From: Clostridia bacterium
GTDB taxonomy: Bacteria; Bacillota; Clostridia; Oscillospirales; CAG-272
Length of the DNA stretch: 45,893 nucleotides
NCBI GenBank assembly: GCA_017451735.1
Contig: JAFTNU010000047.1
Span: 1-45,893 of the forward strand
Direction: 5' to 3'
The notes under the pieces were generated by a model that was given only the letters and a program-made list of their open reading frames with translations, was not told where the DNA came from and made no database searches. Of this stretch, positions 9,042-17,414 are shown one piece after another. Numbering within the stretch: position 1 is the stretch's first letter; each line of letters opens with the position of its first letter. Made by a program: the position numbers and the translations under genes.

Positions 9042-9070
9042 GCAGGCGGGGAAAATTCCTTCCTTCGGGT

Positions 9071-9176
9071 GATACCAAGGCACGCGTCGGGCTTCGCTCT
9101 CCGCGCAGTCATACCATGGCACGCGTCGCTACGCTCCGCGTGGTCATACCATGACGCGTCTGGCTTCGCCATCCGC
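9071..9176. repeat. Three 35-base repeat units (GTCATACCATGRCRCGCGT family)
   Basis: Units begin near 9071 (diverged), 9108 and 9143. Each has GTCATACCATG followed by a short GC-rich hairpin (GCGTCG-CTACG-CTCCGCG type). The core is the reverse complement of GCGTCATGGTATGAC seen three times at 251-325 and once at 45566-45580. There are too few and too variable units for a CRISPR array. Confidence 0.75.
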
Positions 9177-9495
9177 GTCATTCTGAGCGGAGCAAACACA
9201 ACAGTGCGGTGTTTGCGTAGTCGAATGAGCGAAAAACGTGCGACGAATCGCGCGTTTTCGTGAGCAAAATGCGTTCAGCATTTTGGGATCTCGCGGAAAA
9301 GCTTTGTTTGCACAAGCCTTTTAGGTGAATGTAACATTTGCCTAAAAAAGCTATTGGTTATCGTTACGAGATCCCGCTCGCTTCGTTCGCGTTTTTGCTT
9401 GGCTACCCCGCCAATCAAAAATTCGACTCCGTGGAGAATGTAACTGCAAAACGTAGCCACTTTATGATATATCTCTCCACTGCGCTCAGAATGAC
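9177..9495. repeat. MITE-like element with GTCATTCTGAG inverted ends
   Basis: The element starts with GTCATTCTGAGCGGAG and ends with CTCAGAATGAC, an 11-base terminal inverted repeat. Inside are GGGATCTCGCGG and GAGATCCCGC, again inverted. No gene is credible inside. A related copy with the same ends is at 22750-22986, and a third begins at 45810 and runs off the window. Confidence 0.7.
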
Positions 9496-10100
9496 ACGTT
9501 GACATAGGATGTTGCAAAAACTCTGAAGTTTGCCGGTTTGCAAAGCAAATGGAGCCGTTCAGGCGACAAGGCAAAACTTCATCTACTTCGCCAAAGGCGA
9601 AGTTGGCTCAGGATGCCCCGTAGCCGGAATGTTCGCACAAACCCGCACCCTCGCCTTCTCCTTGGGAGAAGGGGGACCGCTTGCGGTGGATAAGGCTGGA
9701 CTTCGCACCATGTTCGCACCAACCCGCACCCAAGCCTTCTCCTTTGGAGAAGGTGTCGCGCTACCGCGCGACGGTCCATCCGCGCCAAGGCGACGGATGA
9801 GGCCGGGCTATGCATCAATTGTGGGGCGATTCTGCGAATCGCCCGCGATAGATTGCCTTGCGACAATGCGATATATGACTTTTGGGTCATGCGATAACCT
9901 CTCGGTGCGATGTGTCGCCTGCGGCGACGTGTGCGTATCCTTGCGTGTACGCAAGGATACGCAGGAGCGACCTGCCATGTGCGGCAGTACGCCGCAAGTT
10001 AGTATTCGCTAACAAAAATCCGTCCCTTTTCCCGCCCTTTTCATGTCAAATTACAGGAAAATTGCACCGAAAATGCGAAAATTTGTTTGATTTTTCAGTA
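9496..10100. repeat. Repeat mosaic upstream of fumC
   Basis: There are two direct REP-like units near 9643-9690 and 9733-9800 (GCCTTCTCC...GGAGAAGG, then a variable hairpin and a GGATAAGG/GGATGAGG end). The module TGTCGCC-TGC-GGCGACGTGTGCGTATCC follows, with a perfect 13-bp stem at 9933-9962 (GCGTATCCTTGCG). The same module order recurs at 31380-31480. No coding sequence is supported. Confidence 0.7.
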
Positions 10101-10108
10101 GTCTCCTC

Positions 10109-10137
10109 TTGACGGTGTTTGGCTTATATGTTATAAT
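10109..10137 (+). promoter_or_regulatory. Promoter of fumC
   Basis: TTGACG (10109-10114) and TATAAT (10132-10137) are separated by 17 bases, 77 bases ahead of the fumC start. Confidence 0.85.
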
Positions 10138-10214
10138 CTATAATGATAATTTGCGGCCACACGCCGCAATCTTGTCAAAAGACAAACAACATGATATTTC
10201 AGGAGGAAAAACAC

Positions 10215-11591
10215 ATGGAATACCGTATCGAACATGACTCTATGGGTGAAGTCAAGGTCCCCGCTGACCGCTACTGGGCTGCTCAGACCGAGCGCAGCCA
10301 CCAGAACTTCCCGATCAGCGTCGGCATTGAGACCATGCCCCGCGAGATCACCAAGGCATTCGGCGTACTGAAGAAGGCCGCCGCCATCGCAAACAACTCC
10401 CTCAAGCCCGAAAAGATGACCGATAAGAAGCTGGCCGCCATCAGCCAGGCCTGCGACGAGGTCATGTCCGGCGCTCTCAACGATCACTTCCCCCTTGTTG
10501 TCTGGCAGACCGGCTCCGGCACCCAGTCCAACATGAACGCCAATGAGGTCATCGCAAACCGCGCCAACGAGATCGCAGGCGAGAAGCTCTGCCATCCCAA
10601 TGACGATATTAACATGAGCCAATCCTCCAACGATACCTTCCCCACCGCTATGCACATCGCCGCCGTCGAGGCCATCGAGGATAAGCTGTTCCCCGCCATC
10701 GACCTGCTGGTCGCCACCTTCAAGAAGCTGGAGCGCCAGAACAAGGGCATCGTTAAGAGCGGACGCACCCACCTGCAGGATGCAACCCCCATCACCTTCT
10801 CTCAGGAGATCTCCGGCTGGAGATCCAGCCTGGAGCGCGACAAGCAGCTGCTGAAGGCTTCTCTTGTCACTCTGAAGGAGCTGGCTCTGGGCGGCACTGC
10901 CGTCGGTACCGGCCTTAACGCCCCCAAGGGCTTTGACGTCAAGGTTGCCGAGGCTGTTTCCGAGATCACCGGCAAGAAGTTCGTCACCGCCGGCAACAAG
11001 TTCCATGCCCTCACCTCCAAGGACGAGATCGTCTTCGCTCACGGCGCCATCAAGGCTCTTGCCGCCGACATGATGAAGATCGCAAACGACGTTCGTTGGC
11101 TGGCCTCCGGTCCCCGTCTGGGTCTTGGCGAGATCACCATCCCCGAGAACGAGCCCGGCTCCTCCATCATGCCCGGTAAGGTCAACCCCACCCAGTGCGA
11201 GGCTGTGACCATGGTGGCCGTTCAGGTCATGGGTAACGATGTGGCCGTGGGTATGGCCGCTTCTCAGGGCAACTTCGAGCTGAACGTGTTCATGCCCGTC
11301 TGCATCTACAACTTCCTCCAGTCCGCAAGACTGCTCTCCGAGGCGATCGTCTCCTTCAATAACAACTGCGCCGTGGGCATCAAGGCCAACAAGCAGAAGA
11401 TGCATGACAACCTGCACAACTCCCTGATGCTGGTCACCGCTCTGAACCCCTACATCGGCTATGAGAACGCTGCCAAGACCGTAAAGAAGGCCTTCAAGGA
11501 GAACATCTCCCTGAAGGAGGCCTGCGTGGCTCTCGGGTTCCTGACCGCTGAGAAGTTTGACGAGGTATTCCATCCCGAGAAGATGGTGTAA
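10215..11591 (+). CDS. fumC: Class II fumarate hydratase
   Basis: FumC interconverts malate and fumarate in the cytoplasm without an Fe-S cluster. The 458-residue protein has DSMGEVKVPADRYWAAQTERS at the N-terminus, the active-site loop SQSSNDTFPTAMH, and the superfamily signature GSSIMPGKVNPTQCEA. The TQCEA after the signature marks fumarase rather than aspartase. AGGAGG at 10201-10206 fixes the start at 10215; the longer frame from 10143 runs over the promoter leader. It lies 223 bases upstream of the hdr/frd-like operon on the same strand, so it probably supplies that operon's substrate. Codon use is strongly biased to CTG, AAG, GAG and CGC, as in the downstream operon, which suggests high expression. 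Confidence 0.96.
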   Translation: MEYRIEHDSMGEVKVPADRYWAAQTERSHQNFPISVGIETMPREITKAFGVLKKAAAIANNSLKPEKMTDKKLAAISQACDEVMSGALNDHFPLVVWQTGSGTQSNMNANEVIANRANEIAGEKLCHPNDDINMSQSSNDTFPTAMHIAAVEAIEDKLFPAIDLLVATFKKLERQNKGIVKSGRTHLQDATPITFSQEISGWRSSLERDKQLLKASLVTLKELALGGTAVGTGLNAPKGFDVKVAEAVSEITGKKFVTAGNKFHALTSKDEIVFAHGAIKALAADMMKIANDVRWLASGPRLGLGEITIPENEPGSSIMPGKVNPTQCEAVTMVAVQVMGNDVAVGMAASQGNFELNVFMPVCIYNFLQSARLLSEAIVSFNNNCAVGIKANKQKMHDNLHNSLMLVTALNPYIGYENAAKTVKKAFKENISLKEACVALGFLTAEKFDEVFHPEKMV

Positions 11592-11630
11592 GTACACACT
11601 TGCAGCAAAATAAATCGGTCAAGGAAAAAT

Positions 11631-11747
11631 TGTGCAGAGCAAGGCGCACCGTAAGGCGGCAGATGATGGCGTACTTTTGTACGTCGAATTTGTCGCCGCG
11701 GAGCAACGCCGCTATACGCAATTTTTCAAAGACCGTTCAGGGGCGCA
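11631..11747. repeat. Palindromic element of about 115 bases centred on GTAC-TTTT-GTAC
   Basis: The left arm GGTCAAGGAAAAATTG... is mirrored by ...CAATTTTTCAAAGACC. Further pairs converge on GGCGTACTTTTGTACGTC in the middle, where AGAGCAAGGCG faces GCAACGCCGCT imperfectly. It sits between fumC and hdrB. It could fold as a long hairpin in RNA and partly separate the two transcripts. It looks like a non-autonomous mobile palindrome. A smaller hairpin (GGGCGCAC-GCTT-GTGCGCCC) follows at about 11741-11761. Confidence 0.65.
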
Positions 11748-11814
11748 CGCTTGTGCGCCCTTGAATACCGTAAAAACCACTCCCCCATAAATTTCTACGA
11801 AAGGGAAAACGTAC

Positions 11815-12594
11815 ATGAAATTCAGTTATTATCCCGGGTGCACACTCAAAACCAAGGGTAAGGATCTCGACCGCTACGGTCGTCTTTCCGCCGAGGCGCT
11901 TGGGTTCACGCTGGAAGAGCTGCCCGACTGGCAGTGCTGCGGTGCCGTGTACCCCATGGCCAAGGACGAGATCGCAACCAAGCTTTCCGCCGTCCGCGCC
12001 CTGGTCTCCGCCCGCGATGCGGGAGAAGAGCTGGTCACCCTGTGCTCCGCCTGCCACAACGTGATCAAGCAGACCAACCACGATATGGCCACCGACGCCG
12101 ATATCGCTCTGCGCGTCAACAACTATCTGGGGCTTGAGACCCCCTACAACGGTGAGACCACCGTGCTGCACTATCTGGAGGTGCTCCGCGACCGCGTGGG
12201 CTTTGACAAGATCAAGGCCGCCGTCAAGAACCCTCTCACCGGCCGCAAGATCGCCGCTTACTACGGCTGTCTCTTGCTCCGCCCCGGCAAGGTGATGCAG
12301 TTTGACGACCCCGAGAACCCCACCATTCTGGAGAACTTCATCCGCGCCATCGGCGCCGAGCCCGTGATCTGGGGTATGCGCAACGAGTGCTGCGGCGGTT
12401 ATGTGGCCGCCGAGAATAAGGCACAGGCAGAAAAGCGCAGCAGCATCGTCATGGAGGATGCCAAAAAGAACGGCGCCGACACGGTGATCACCGCCTGCCC
12501 TCTTTGCCTTTACAACCTCGCCAAGAACGGCGGCAGCGACCTGCCCGTCGTATACTTCACCGAGCTGCTTGCCGAAGCACTCGGCGTTAAGTGA
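11815..12594 (+). CDS. hdrB: Heterodisulfide reductase subunit B-like protein (two CCG domains)
   Basis: HdrB normally carries the unusual [4Fe-4S] clusters that reduce a disulfide. This 259-residue protein keeps both full cysteine sets: Cys9, Cys41-Cys42-Gly, Cys77 and Cys80, then Cys152, Cys192-Cys193-Gly, Cys228 and Cys231. All ligands for two non-cubane clusters are therefore present. It is the first gene of a tightly packed nine-gene operon. In methanogens the thiol:fumarate reductase subunit TfrB fuses an FrdB-like and an HdrB-like part. Here the HdrB part is a separate protein and the FrdB-like part is encoded at 18257. Its partner could be fumarate reductase, by relay, or an unidentified disulfide. 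Confidence 0.93.
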   Translation: MKFSYYPGCTLKTKGKDLDRYGRLSAEALGFTLEELPDWQCCGAVYPMAKDEIATKLSAVRALVSARDAGEELVTLCSACHNVIKQTNHDMATDADIALRVNNYLGLETPYNGETTVLHYLEVLRDRVGFDKIKAAVKNPLTGRKIAAYYGCLLLRPGKVMQFDDPENPTILENFIRAIGAEPVIWGMRNECCGGYVAAENKAQAEKRSSIVMEDAKKNGADTVITACPLCLYNLAKNGGSDLPVVYFTELLAEALGVK

Positions 12595-12608
12595 AAGGAG
12601 GCCGTGCA

Positions 12609-12998
12609 ATGAGTCATTCCAACAATGCAACCGAACAGGTTCTGCGCTCCTCCGGCGTGGACGTACGCAAGTGTATGCGTTGCGGCAAGTGCACCGCCAC
12701 CTGTCCCGCCTTTGATGAGATGGAGTACCATCCCCATCAGTTTGTTTATATGGTAGAAAAGGGAGAGATCGAGAAACTGGCCGCCAGCCCCTCGATCTAC
12801 AAATGTCTCTCCTGCTTTGCCTGCGTGGACCGCTGTCCCCGCGGCGTTGAGCCCGCCAAGGTGGTGGAGGCCGTGCGCCTTGCCGTCATCCGTCAGCAGG
12901 GTCAGAACCATATGAAGTCCGACGACATCCCCGCCCTGCTGGATGAGGATATGCCCCAGCAGCTCCTGGTCAGCGCCATGCGCAAGTACAGTAAGTAA
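12609..12998 (+). CDS. hdrC: Heterodisulfide reductase subunit C-like ferredoxin
   Basis: This 129-residue protein has two [4Fe-4S] motifs, CMRCGKCTATCP (about residues 21-32) and CLSCFACVDRCP. It carries electrons between HdrA and HdrB. The ATG at 12609 follows AAGGAGG by 7 bases and lies 14 bases after the hdrB stop; the in-frame start at 12591 overlaps the hdrB end and has no site. Length and motif spacing are those of HdrC. There is no membrane segment, so the complex should be soluble. Confidence 0.93.
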   Translation: MSHSNNATEQVLRSSGVDVRKCMRCGKCTATCPAFDEMEYHPHQFVYMVEKGEIEKLAASPSIYKCLSCFACVDRCPRGVEPAKVVEAVRLAVIRQQGQNHMKSDDIPALLDEDMPQQLLVSAMRKYSK

Positions 12999-13013
12999 GG
13001 AGGAAAGCACGAA

Positions 13014-15008
13014 ATGCAAAGAATTGGTGTATTTATCTGCCACTGCGGTACCAACATTGCGGGCACCGTTGATGTAAAGGCAGTTGCCGAGGCACTCGGT
13101 CACGAGGCCGGCGTGGTGTTTTCCACCGAATATCAGTATATGTGCTCCGAGTCGGGCCAGCAGCTCATGCGCAAGGCCATCCGCGAGCACAAGCTCACCG
13201 GTGTGGTGGTCTGCTCCTGCTCTCCCCGTATGCACGAGGCCACCTTCCGCAAGGCGGCGTCCTTGGAGGGCATCAACCCCTACATGGTGGAGATCGCCAA
13301 CATCCGTGAGCACGTTTCCTGGATCCATAAGGATATGAAGGAAGCCACCGAAAAGGCGATCATCCTTGGCCGTGCGGCCATTGCAAAGGTTCACCTGAAT
13401 CAGCCCCTGCAGGCAGGCGAGTCCCCTGTGACCAAGCGCGCGCTGGTCATCGGCGGCGGCATCGCCGGCATCCAGACCGCTCTGGACATTGCCGAGGCAG
13501 GCTTTGAGGTGGACATCGTGGAGAAATCCCCCACCATCGGCGGCAAGATGGCTCAGCTGGACAAGACCTTCCCCACTCTGGACTGCGCCGCCTGTATCCT
13601 CACCCCTAAAATGGTGGATGCCGGCCAGAACGAAAAGATCAAGATCTTCGCTTACAGCGAGGTGGAGGCCGTCAAGGGCTATGTGGGCAACTTCAATGTC
13701 AGCATCCGCCGCAAGGCAAGATACGTTGACGAGACCAAGTGCACCGGCTGTGGCCTGTGTACCGAAAAGTGCCCCCAGAAGAAGGTCCCCAACGAATTCA
13801 ACATGGGCATGAACAACCGCCACGCCATCTACATTCCCTTTGCACAGGCCGTGCCGAAGGTCGCCACCATCGATGCCGATTACTGCATGATGCTGAAGAC
13901 CGGCAAGTGCGGTATCTGCTCTAAGGTCTGTGGCGCAGGCGCCATCGACTACAAGCAGCAGGATGAGGTCATCGAGCGCCAGTACGGTGCCATCGTTGCC
14001 GCCACCGGCTTCAATCCCATTGATGCCAAGGCCTACAACGAGTACGGCTACGCCACCTGCCCCGATGTGGTCACCTCCCTGGAGCTGGAGCGTCTCATGA
14101 ACGCCGCAGGCCCCACCAACGGTACCCTGCTCCGCCCCTCCGACAACGAGCATCCTCACACCGTGGTCTTTGTCCAGTGCGTGGGCTCCCGTTGCACCGA
14201 GACCGATGAGCGCGGCAAGCCCTACTGCTCCAAGATCTGCTGCATGTACACCGCAAAGCACGCCATGCTGATCCGCGAGAAGTATCCCGACACCGACGTT
14301 TACGTCTTCTACATCGACGTCCGTACCCCCGGCAAGAACTTTGACGAGTTCTACCGCCGCGCGGTGGAGCAATACGGCGTACATTATATTAAAGGTATGG
14401 TGGGTAAGGTCACCCAGAACGGCAAGCAGCTCCGCGTTCAGGCCAGCGACCTGCTGGCAGGCGAGCAGCTGCACATCGACGCCGACCTGGTGGTACTGGC
14501 TACCGCTATCGAGCCCGATAAGACCGCCCGCTCCATTGCCACCATGCTGACCGCCAGCATGGATACCAACGACTTCTTTACCGAGGCGCACCCCAAGCTC
14601 CGTCCCGTCGAGTCCCCCACTGCGGGCATCTTCCTCTCGGGCGTTTGCCAGGGTCCCAAGGATATCCCCGAAACCGTTTCTCAGGCATCCGCCTGCGCCG
14701 CCAAGGTCATCGGCGTGCTTGCCAAAGACAAGCTCACCTGCAACCCCTGCGTGGCACAGTCCGACGAAATGCTCTGTAACGGCTGCTCTTCCTGCGAGAA
14801 GGTCTGCCCCTACGGCGCCATCAGCTACTCCGACAAGGAATTCCGCGGTCCCAACCGCACCACCCTCATCCGCCGCGTGGCTTCGGTCAATCCTGCGGTG
14901 TGCCAGGGCTGCGGTGCTTGTACCGTTGCTTGTCCTTCCGGCGCAATGGATCTGAAGGGCTTCTCCAACAAACAAATCATGGCGGAGGTTGACGCAATAT
15001 GCCAGTAA
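13014..15008 (+). CDS. hdrA: Heterodisulfide reductase subunit A-like flavoprotein
   Basis: HdrA carries the FAD that performs electron bifurcation in Hdr complexes. The 664 residues run as follows: an N-terminal Cys-containing domain (VFICHCGTNIAGTVDV), a Rossmann FAD motif (VIGGGIAGIQTALDIA, about 144-159), the conserved TLDCAACILTP loop, an inserted ferredoxin (CTGCGLCTEKCPQKKVP) with an extra cysteine group (CGICSKVCGAGAI), a second nucleotide-binding half, and a C-terminal 2x[4Fe-4S] ferredoxin (CNGCSSCEKVCP from Cys588, CQGCGACTVACP from Cys630). Every known electron entry and exit site of HdrA is therefore present, including the extra ferredoxin modules needed to reduce free ferredoxin. 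Its stop overlaps the start of flxD by 10 bases. Confidence 0.95.
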   Translation: MQRIGVFICHCGTNIAGTVDVKAVAEALGHEAGVVFSTEYQYMCSESGQQLMRKAIREHKLTGVVVCSCSPRMHEATFRKAASLEGINPYMVEIANIREHVSWIHKDMKEATEKAIILGRAAIAKVHLNQPLQAGESPVTKRALVIGGGIAGIQTALDIAEAGFEVDIVEKSPTIGGKMAQLDKTFPTLDCAACILTPKMVDAGQNEKIKIFAYSEVEAVKGYVGNFNVSIRRKARYVDETKCTGCGLCTEKCPQKKVPNEFNMGMNNRHAIYIPFAQAVPKVATIDADYCMMLKTGKCGICSKVCGAGAIDYKQQDEVIERQYGAIVAATGFNPIDAKAYNEYGYATCPDVVTSLELERLMNAAGPTNGTLLRPSDNEHPHTVVFVQCVGSRCTETDERGKPYCSKICCMYTAKHAMLIREKYPDTDVYVFYIDVRTPGKNFDEFYRRAVEQYGVHYIKGMVGKVTQNGKQLRVQASDLLAGEQLHIDADLVVLATAIEPDKTARSIATMLTASMDTNDFFTEAHPKLRPVESPTAGIFLSGVCQGPKDIPETVSQASACAAKVIGVLAKDKLTCNPCVAQSDEMLCNGCSSCEKVCPYGAISYSDKEFRGPNRTTLIRRVASVNPAVCQGCGACTVACPSGAMDLKGFSNKQIMAEVDAICQ

Positions 15009-15433
15009 CTGAATACAAGCCCAAAATCGTTGCCTTCTGCTGCAACTGGTGCTCCTATGCGGGCGCCGACGGTGCAGGCTCTGCCCGTCTTTCCTACCCT
15101 GCCGAGGTGAAGGTCATCCGTGTGCCCTGCTCCTGCCGCGTGAACCCCATGTTCATCCTCCGCGCCTTCCAGCGCGGTGCCGACGGCGTCATCATCGCAG
15201 GCTGCCACCCCGGTGACTGCCACTACACCAGCGGTAACTACTTTACCCGCCGCCGCATGACCCTGCTGTTCTCCATGCTGGATTACCTGGGCATCGAGCG
15301 GGAGCGCACCCGTGTGGAGTGGATCTCCGCCGCCGAGGGTGCCAAATTCTCCAAAACCATGAACGAGTTCTGCGCCACCGTCGCAGCCCTCGGTGAGAAC
15401 AAGAGACTGGAGGATCTGAGATGCAAGAAATGA
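14999..15433 (+). CDS. flxD: MvhD/FlxD-type electron-transfer subunit
   Basis: This 144-residue protein belongs to the methyl-viologen-hydrogenase delta family, which hands electrons from a hydrogenase, formate dehydrogenase or NADH dehydrogenase module to HdrA. Cluster ligands sit in FCCNWCSYAGADGAG, CSCRVNP and GCHPGDCHYTSGN, as in MvhD. It overlaps both hdrA (10 bases) and the next gene (13 bases), so stoichiometric synthesis is likely. No hydrogenase gene is nearby. The flavoprotein at 17414 makes NADH or NADPH the likely electron source. Confidence 0.93.
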   Translation: MPVTEYKPKIVAFCCNWCSYAGADGAGSARLSYPAEVKVIRVPCSCRVNPMFILRAFQRGADGVIIAGCHPGDCHYTSGNYFTRRRMTLLFSMLDYLGIERERTRVEWISAAEGAKFSKTMNEFCATVAALGENKRLEDLRCKK

Positions 15434-16386
15434 TGGAAAAACGCGCCCTGGAGCTGTTGGCCGACGGTACCGTTAACCGTGTGCTGGGCTGGAGCGTGGG
15501 CGAATTCCCCTATGACATGACCCCCGCAGTCTTCCGTTCTGCCGAGGATCTGAAGGACCGCTTTGTCTACAACGACTTCTGCGGTGCCAACCTTTCCAAG
15601 TACCTGATCAAGGAATCCAAGGGTGAGGGCAAGATCTTAGTCTTCCTCAAGCCCTGCGACACCTACAGCTTCAACCAGCTCATCGCCGAGCACCGCATCA
15701 AGCGTGAAAATGTCTATGTCATCGGCATCGAGTGCTACGGCAAGGCCGATGTGGAAAAGCTGAAGGCAATGGGCCTTTCGGGCATCACCGGTATTCAGAT
15801 GAAGAACGGTGAATACGTGGTAGAGACCGTTTACGGCAACAAGACCGTGAAGGCATCCGATGCCACCGCCGAGCGTTGCCTTTCCTGCAAGAGCAAGAAA
15901 CACGTGGTCTTTGACGAGCTCATCGGCGAGGATGGTGACGTGGTAGAGGATTGCAACCGCTTTGATATGGTGGAAAAGCTGGAGGCCATGACCCCCGACG
16001 AGCGCTTTGCGTTCTGGCGCGGCGAGCTCTCCCGTTGCATCCGCTGTAACGCCTGCCGCAATGTCTGCCCCGCCTGCTCCTGTGAGCAGTGCGTCTTTGA
16101 CAATCCCAACTCGGGTGTGGCTCAGAAGGCGGCCGTCAACTCCTTTGAGGAAAATATGTTCCACATCATCCGTGCCTTCCACGTGGCGGGCCGATGCACC
16201 GACTGCGGCGAATGCTCCCGCGTTTGCCCTCAGCACATCCCGCTCCACCTGCTCAACCGTAAGTTCATCAAGGATATGAACGAGTTCTACGGCGAGTACC
16301 AGGCAGGCGCAGATCCCGATGCCCGTCCGCCCCTCGGTACCTATACCAAGGGCGACCGCGAGCCCAATGAGGGAGGTAATAAGTGA
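15421..16386 (+). CDS. Fe-S protein with FrhB-like domain and two [4Fe-4S] motifs (FlxC/FlxB-like)
   Basis: The N-terminal part of this 321-residue protein (KILVFLKPCDTYSFNQL, VYVIGIECYGKADVEKL) resembles the F420-hydrogenase/formate-dehydrogenase beta family. The C-terminal part has CIRCNACRNVCPACSCEQC and CTDCGECSRVCPQH, two [4Fe-4S] ferredoxin-type sites, and CLSCKSKK lies between. Such proteins occur in Flx-Hdr gene clusters, wiring the pyridine-nucleotide flavoprotein to MvhD/HdrA. The exact letter (FlxB or FlxC) is uncertain. The start at 15421 has GGAGG 7 bases upstream, inside flxD. The end overlaps the next ATG (TGATG). Confidence 0.85.
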   Translation: MQEMMEKRALELLADGTVNRVLGWSVGEFPYDMTPAVFRSAEDLKDRFVYNDFCGANLSKYLIKESKGEGKILVFLKPCDTYSFNQLIAEHRIKRENVYVIGIECYGKADVEKLKAMGLSGITGIQMKNGEYVVETVYGNKTVKASDATAERCLSCKSKKHVVFDELIGEDGDVVEDCNRFDMVEKLEAMTPDERFAFWRGELSRCIRCNACRNVCPACSCEQCVFDNPNSGVAQKAAVNSFEENMFHIIRAFHVAGRCTDCGECSRVCPQHIPLHLLNRKFIKDMNEFYGEYQAGADPDARPPLGTYTKGDREPNEGGNK

Positions 16387-17414
16387 TGAAAAAGCTTTCC
16401 CTTGCAAAACTGTATGACTTCTTTGCCGCCATCGCCGCAAAAGAAGCACTCTATCTGCCCGTCAACAACGAGGTGGGCAAGGCGGAGTACAAAAGATGGA
16501 GCGAGGGCGTTGAGCTCTCTCACCAGCTCAATACCCTCCGCTCTGCCAAGGACTTCTTCTTCCCCCAGACCGAGAACCTGATGGAGTTCAAAATGGAGGG
16601 CAAGAAGATCGACATCATCGACACCCGCGAGGCATGCGATGATTTCGTGATCTTCGGCGTTCGCGCCTGCGATGCCGCCAGCTTTGACATTCTCGACCGT
16701 GTTTATCTGGTCGACCCCGTTGACAGCTATTACAAAAACCGCCGTGAGCACGGCACCGTTATCACCCACGCCTGCGGCAAGCCCGCCGAGACCTGCTTCT
16801 GCGGCACCTTCGGCATTGACGCCGCCGACCCCAAGGGTGACATCACCGTGTGGGATGTGGAGGACGGCTACGTCTTCCGCGCCAACACCGAAAAGGGCGA
16901 AAAGCTCATGGCCGCCACCGCTGACCTCTTTGAGGACACCGATGACAAGGCTGTGAAGGCCGAGCAGGACAAGGTCCGCGAGATCCTCGCCAAAATGCCC
17001 CTGGCCGACCTCACCACCGAGGGTGTGGGCGCAGGGCTTACCAAAGAGGTGTTCGACCGTCCCGAATGGGCCTCCCTCTCCGAGTCCTGCCTTGGCTGCG
17101 GCACCTGCACCTTTGTGTGCCCCACCTGCCAGTGCTATGACATCCGCGACTTCGACACCGGTCACGGCATCCAGCGTTTCCGTTGCTGGGACTCCTGCAT
17201 GTACTCCGACTTCACCAAGATGTCGGCAGGTCAGCCCCGTCCCACTCAGCTGGAGCGTTTCCGTCAGAGATTCATGCACAAGCTGGTCTACTTCCCCGAT
17301 AACAACGACGGCGTGTTCGGATGCGTCGGCTGCGGCAGATGTCTTTCCCGTTGCCCCATCTCCATGAACATTGTCAAGGTCATGAAAACGCTGGCAAAAG
17401 GAGGTAATAAATAA
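16386..17414 (+). CDS. AsrA-like two-cluster ferredoxin subunit (FlxB/FlxC-like)
   Basis: This 342-residue protein of the anaerobic-sulfite-reductase-A type has FGVRACDAASFDIL in the middle. The C-terminal sites are CLGCGTCTFVCPTCQC and CVGCGRCLSRCPIS, and RCWDSCMYSDF between them is a known conserved segment of this family. AsrA-like and AsrB-like (FAD/NAD) proteins form a pair; here the AsrB-like partner follows directly. The site is shared with the upstream stop (TGATG at 16384-16388); GTG at 16383 is the alternative start. No siroheme sulfite reductase subunit is present, so sulfite reduction is not indicated. The role is inferred to be electron transfer from NADH towards HdrA. Confidence 0.87.
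   Translation: MKKLSLAKLYDFFAAIAAKEALYLPVNNEVGKAEYKRWSEGVELSHQLNTLRSAKDFFFPQTENLMEFKMEGKKIDIIDTREACDDFVIFGVRACDAASFDILDRVYLVDPVDSYYKNRREHGTVITHACGKPAETCFCGTFGIDAADPKGDITVWDVEDGYVFRANTEKGEKLMAATADLFEDTDDKAVKAEQDKVREILAKMPLADLTTEGVGAGLTKEVFDRPEWASLSESCLGCGTCTFVCPTCQCYDIRDFDTGHGIQRFRCWDSCMYSDFTKMSAGQPRPTQLERFRQRFMHKLVYFPDNNDGVFGCVGCGRCLSRCPISMNIVKVMKTLAKGGNK

Noticed and set aside
9071..9176. Possible CRISPR array
   Set aside because: Only three diverged units, spacers are not unique sequences but related hairpins, and there are no cas genes.
10215..11591. Aspartate ammonia-lyase instead of fumarase
   Set aside because: The residues after the superfamily signature are NPTQCEA, as in fumarases; aspartases have a different continuation (NPVIPE-type).
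12510..14975. Open frame of 821 codons on the minus strand opposite hdrA
   Set aside because: Same cause as above; hdrC, hdrA and their Fe-S motifs on the + strand explain the sequence.
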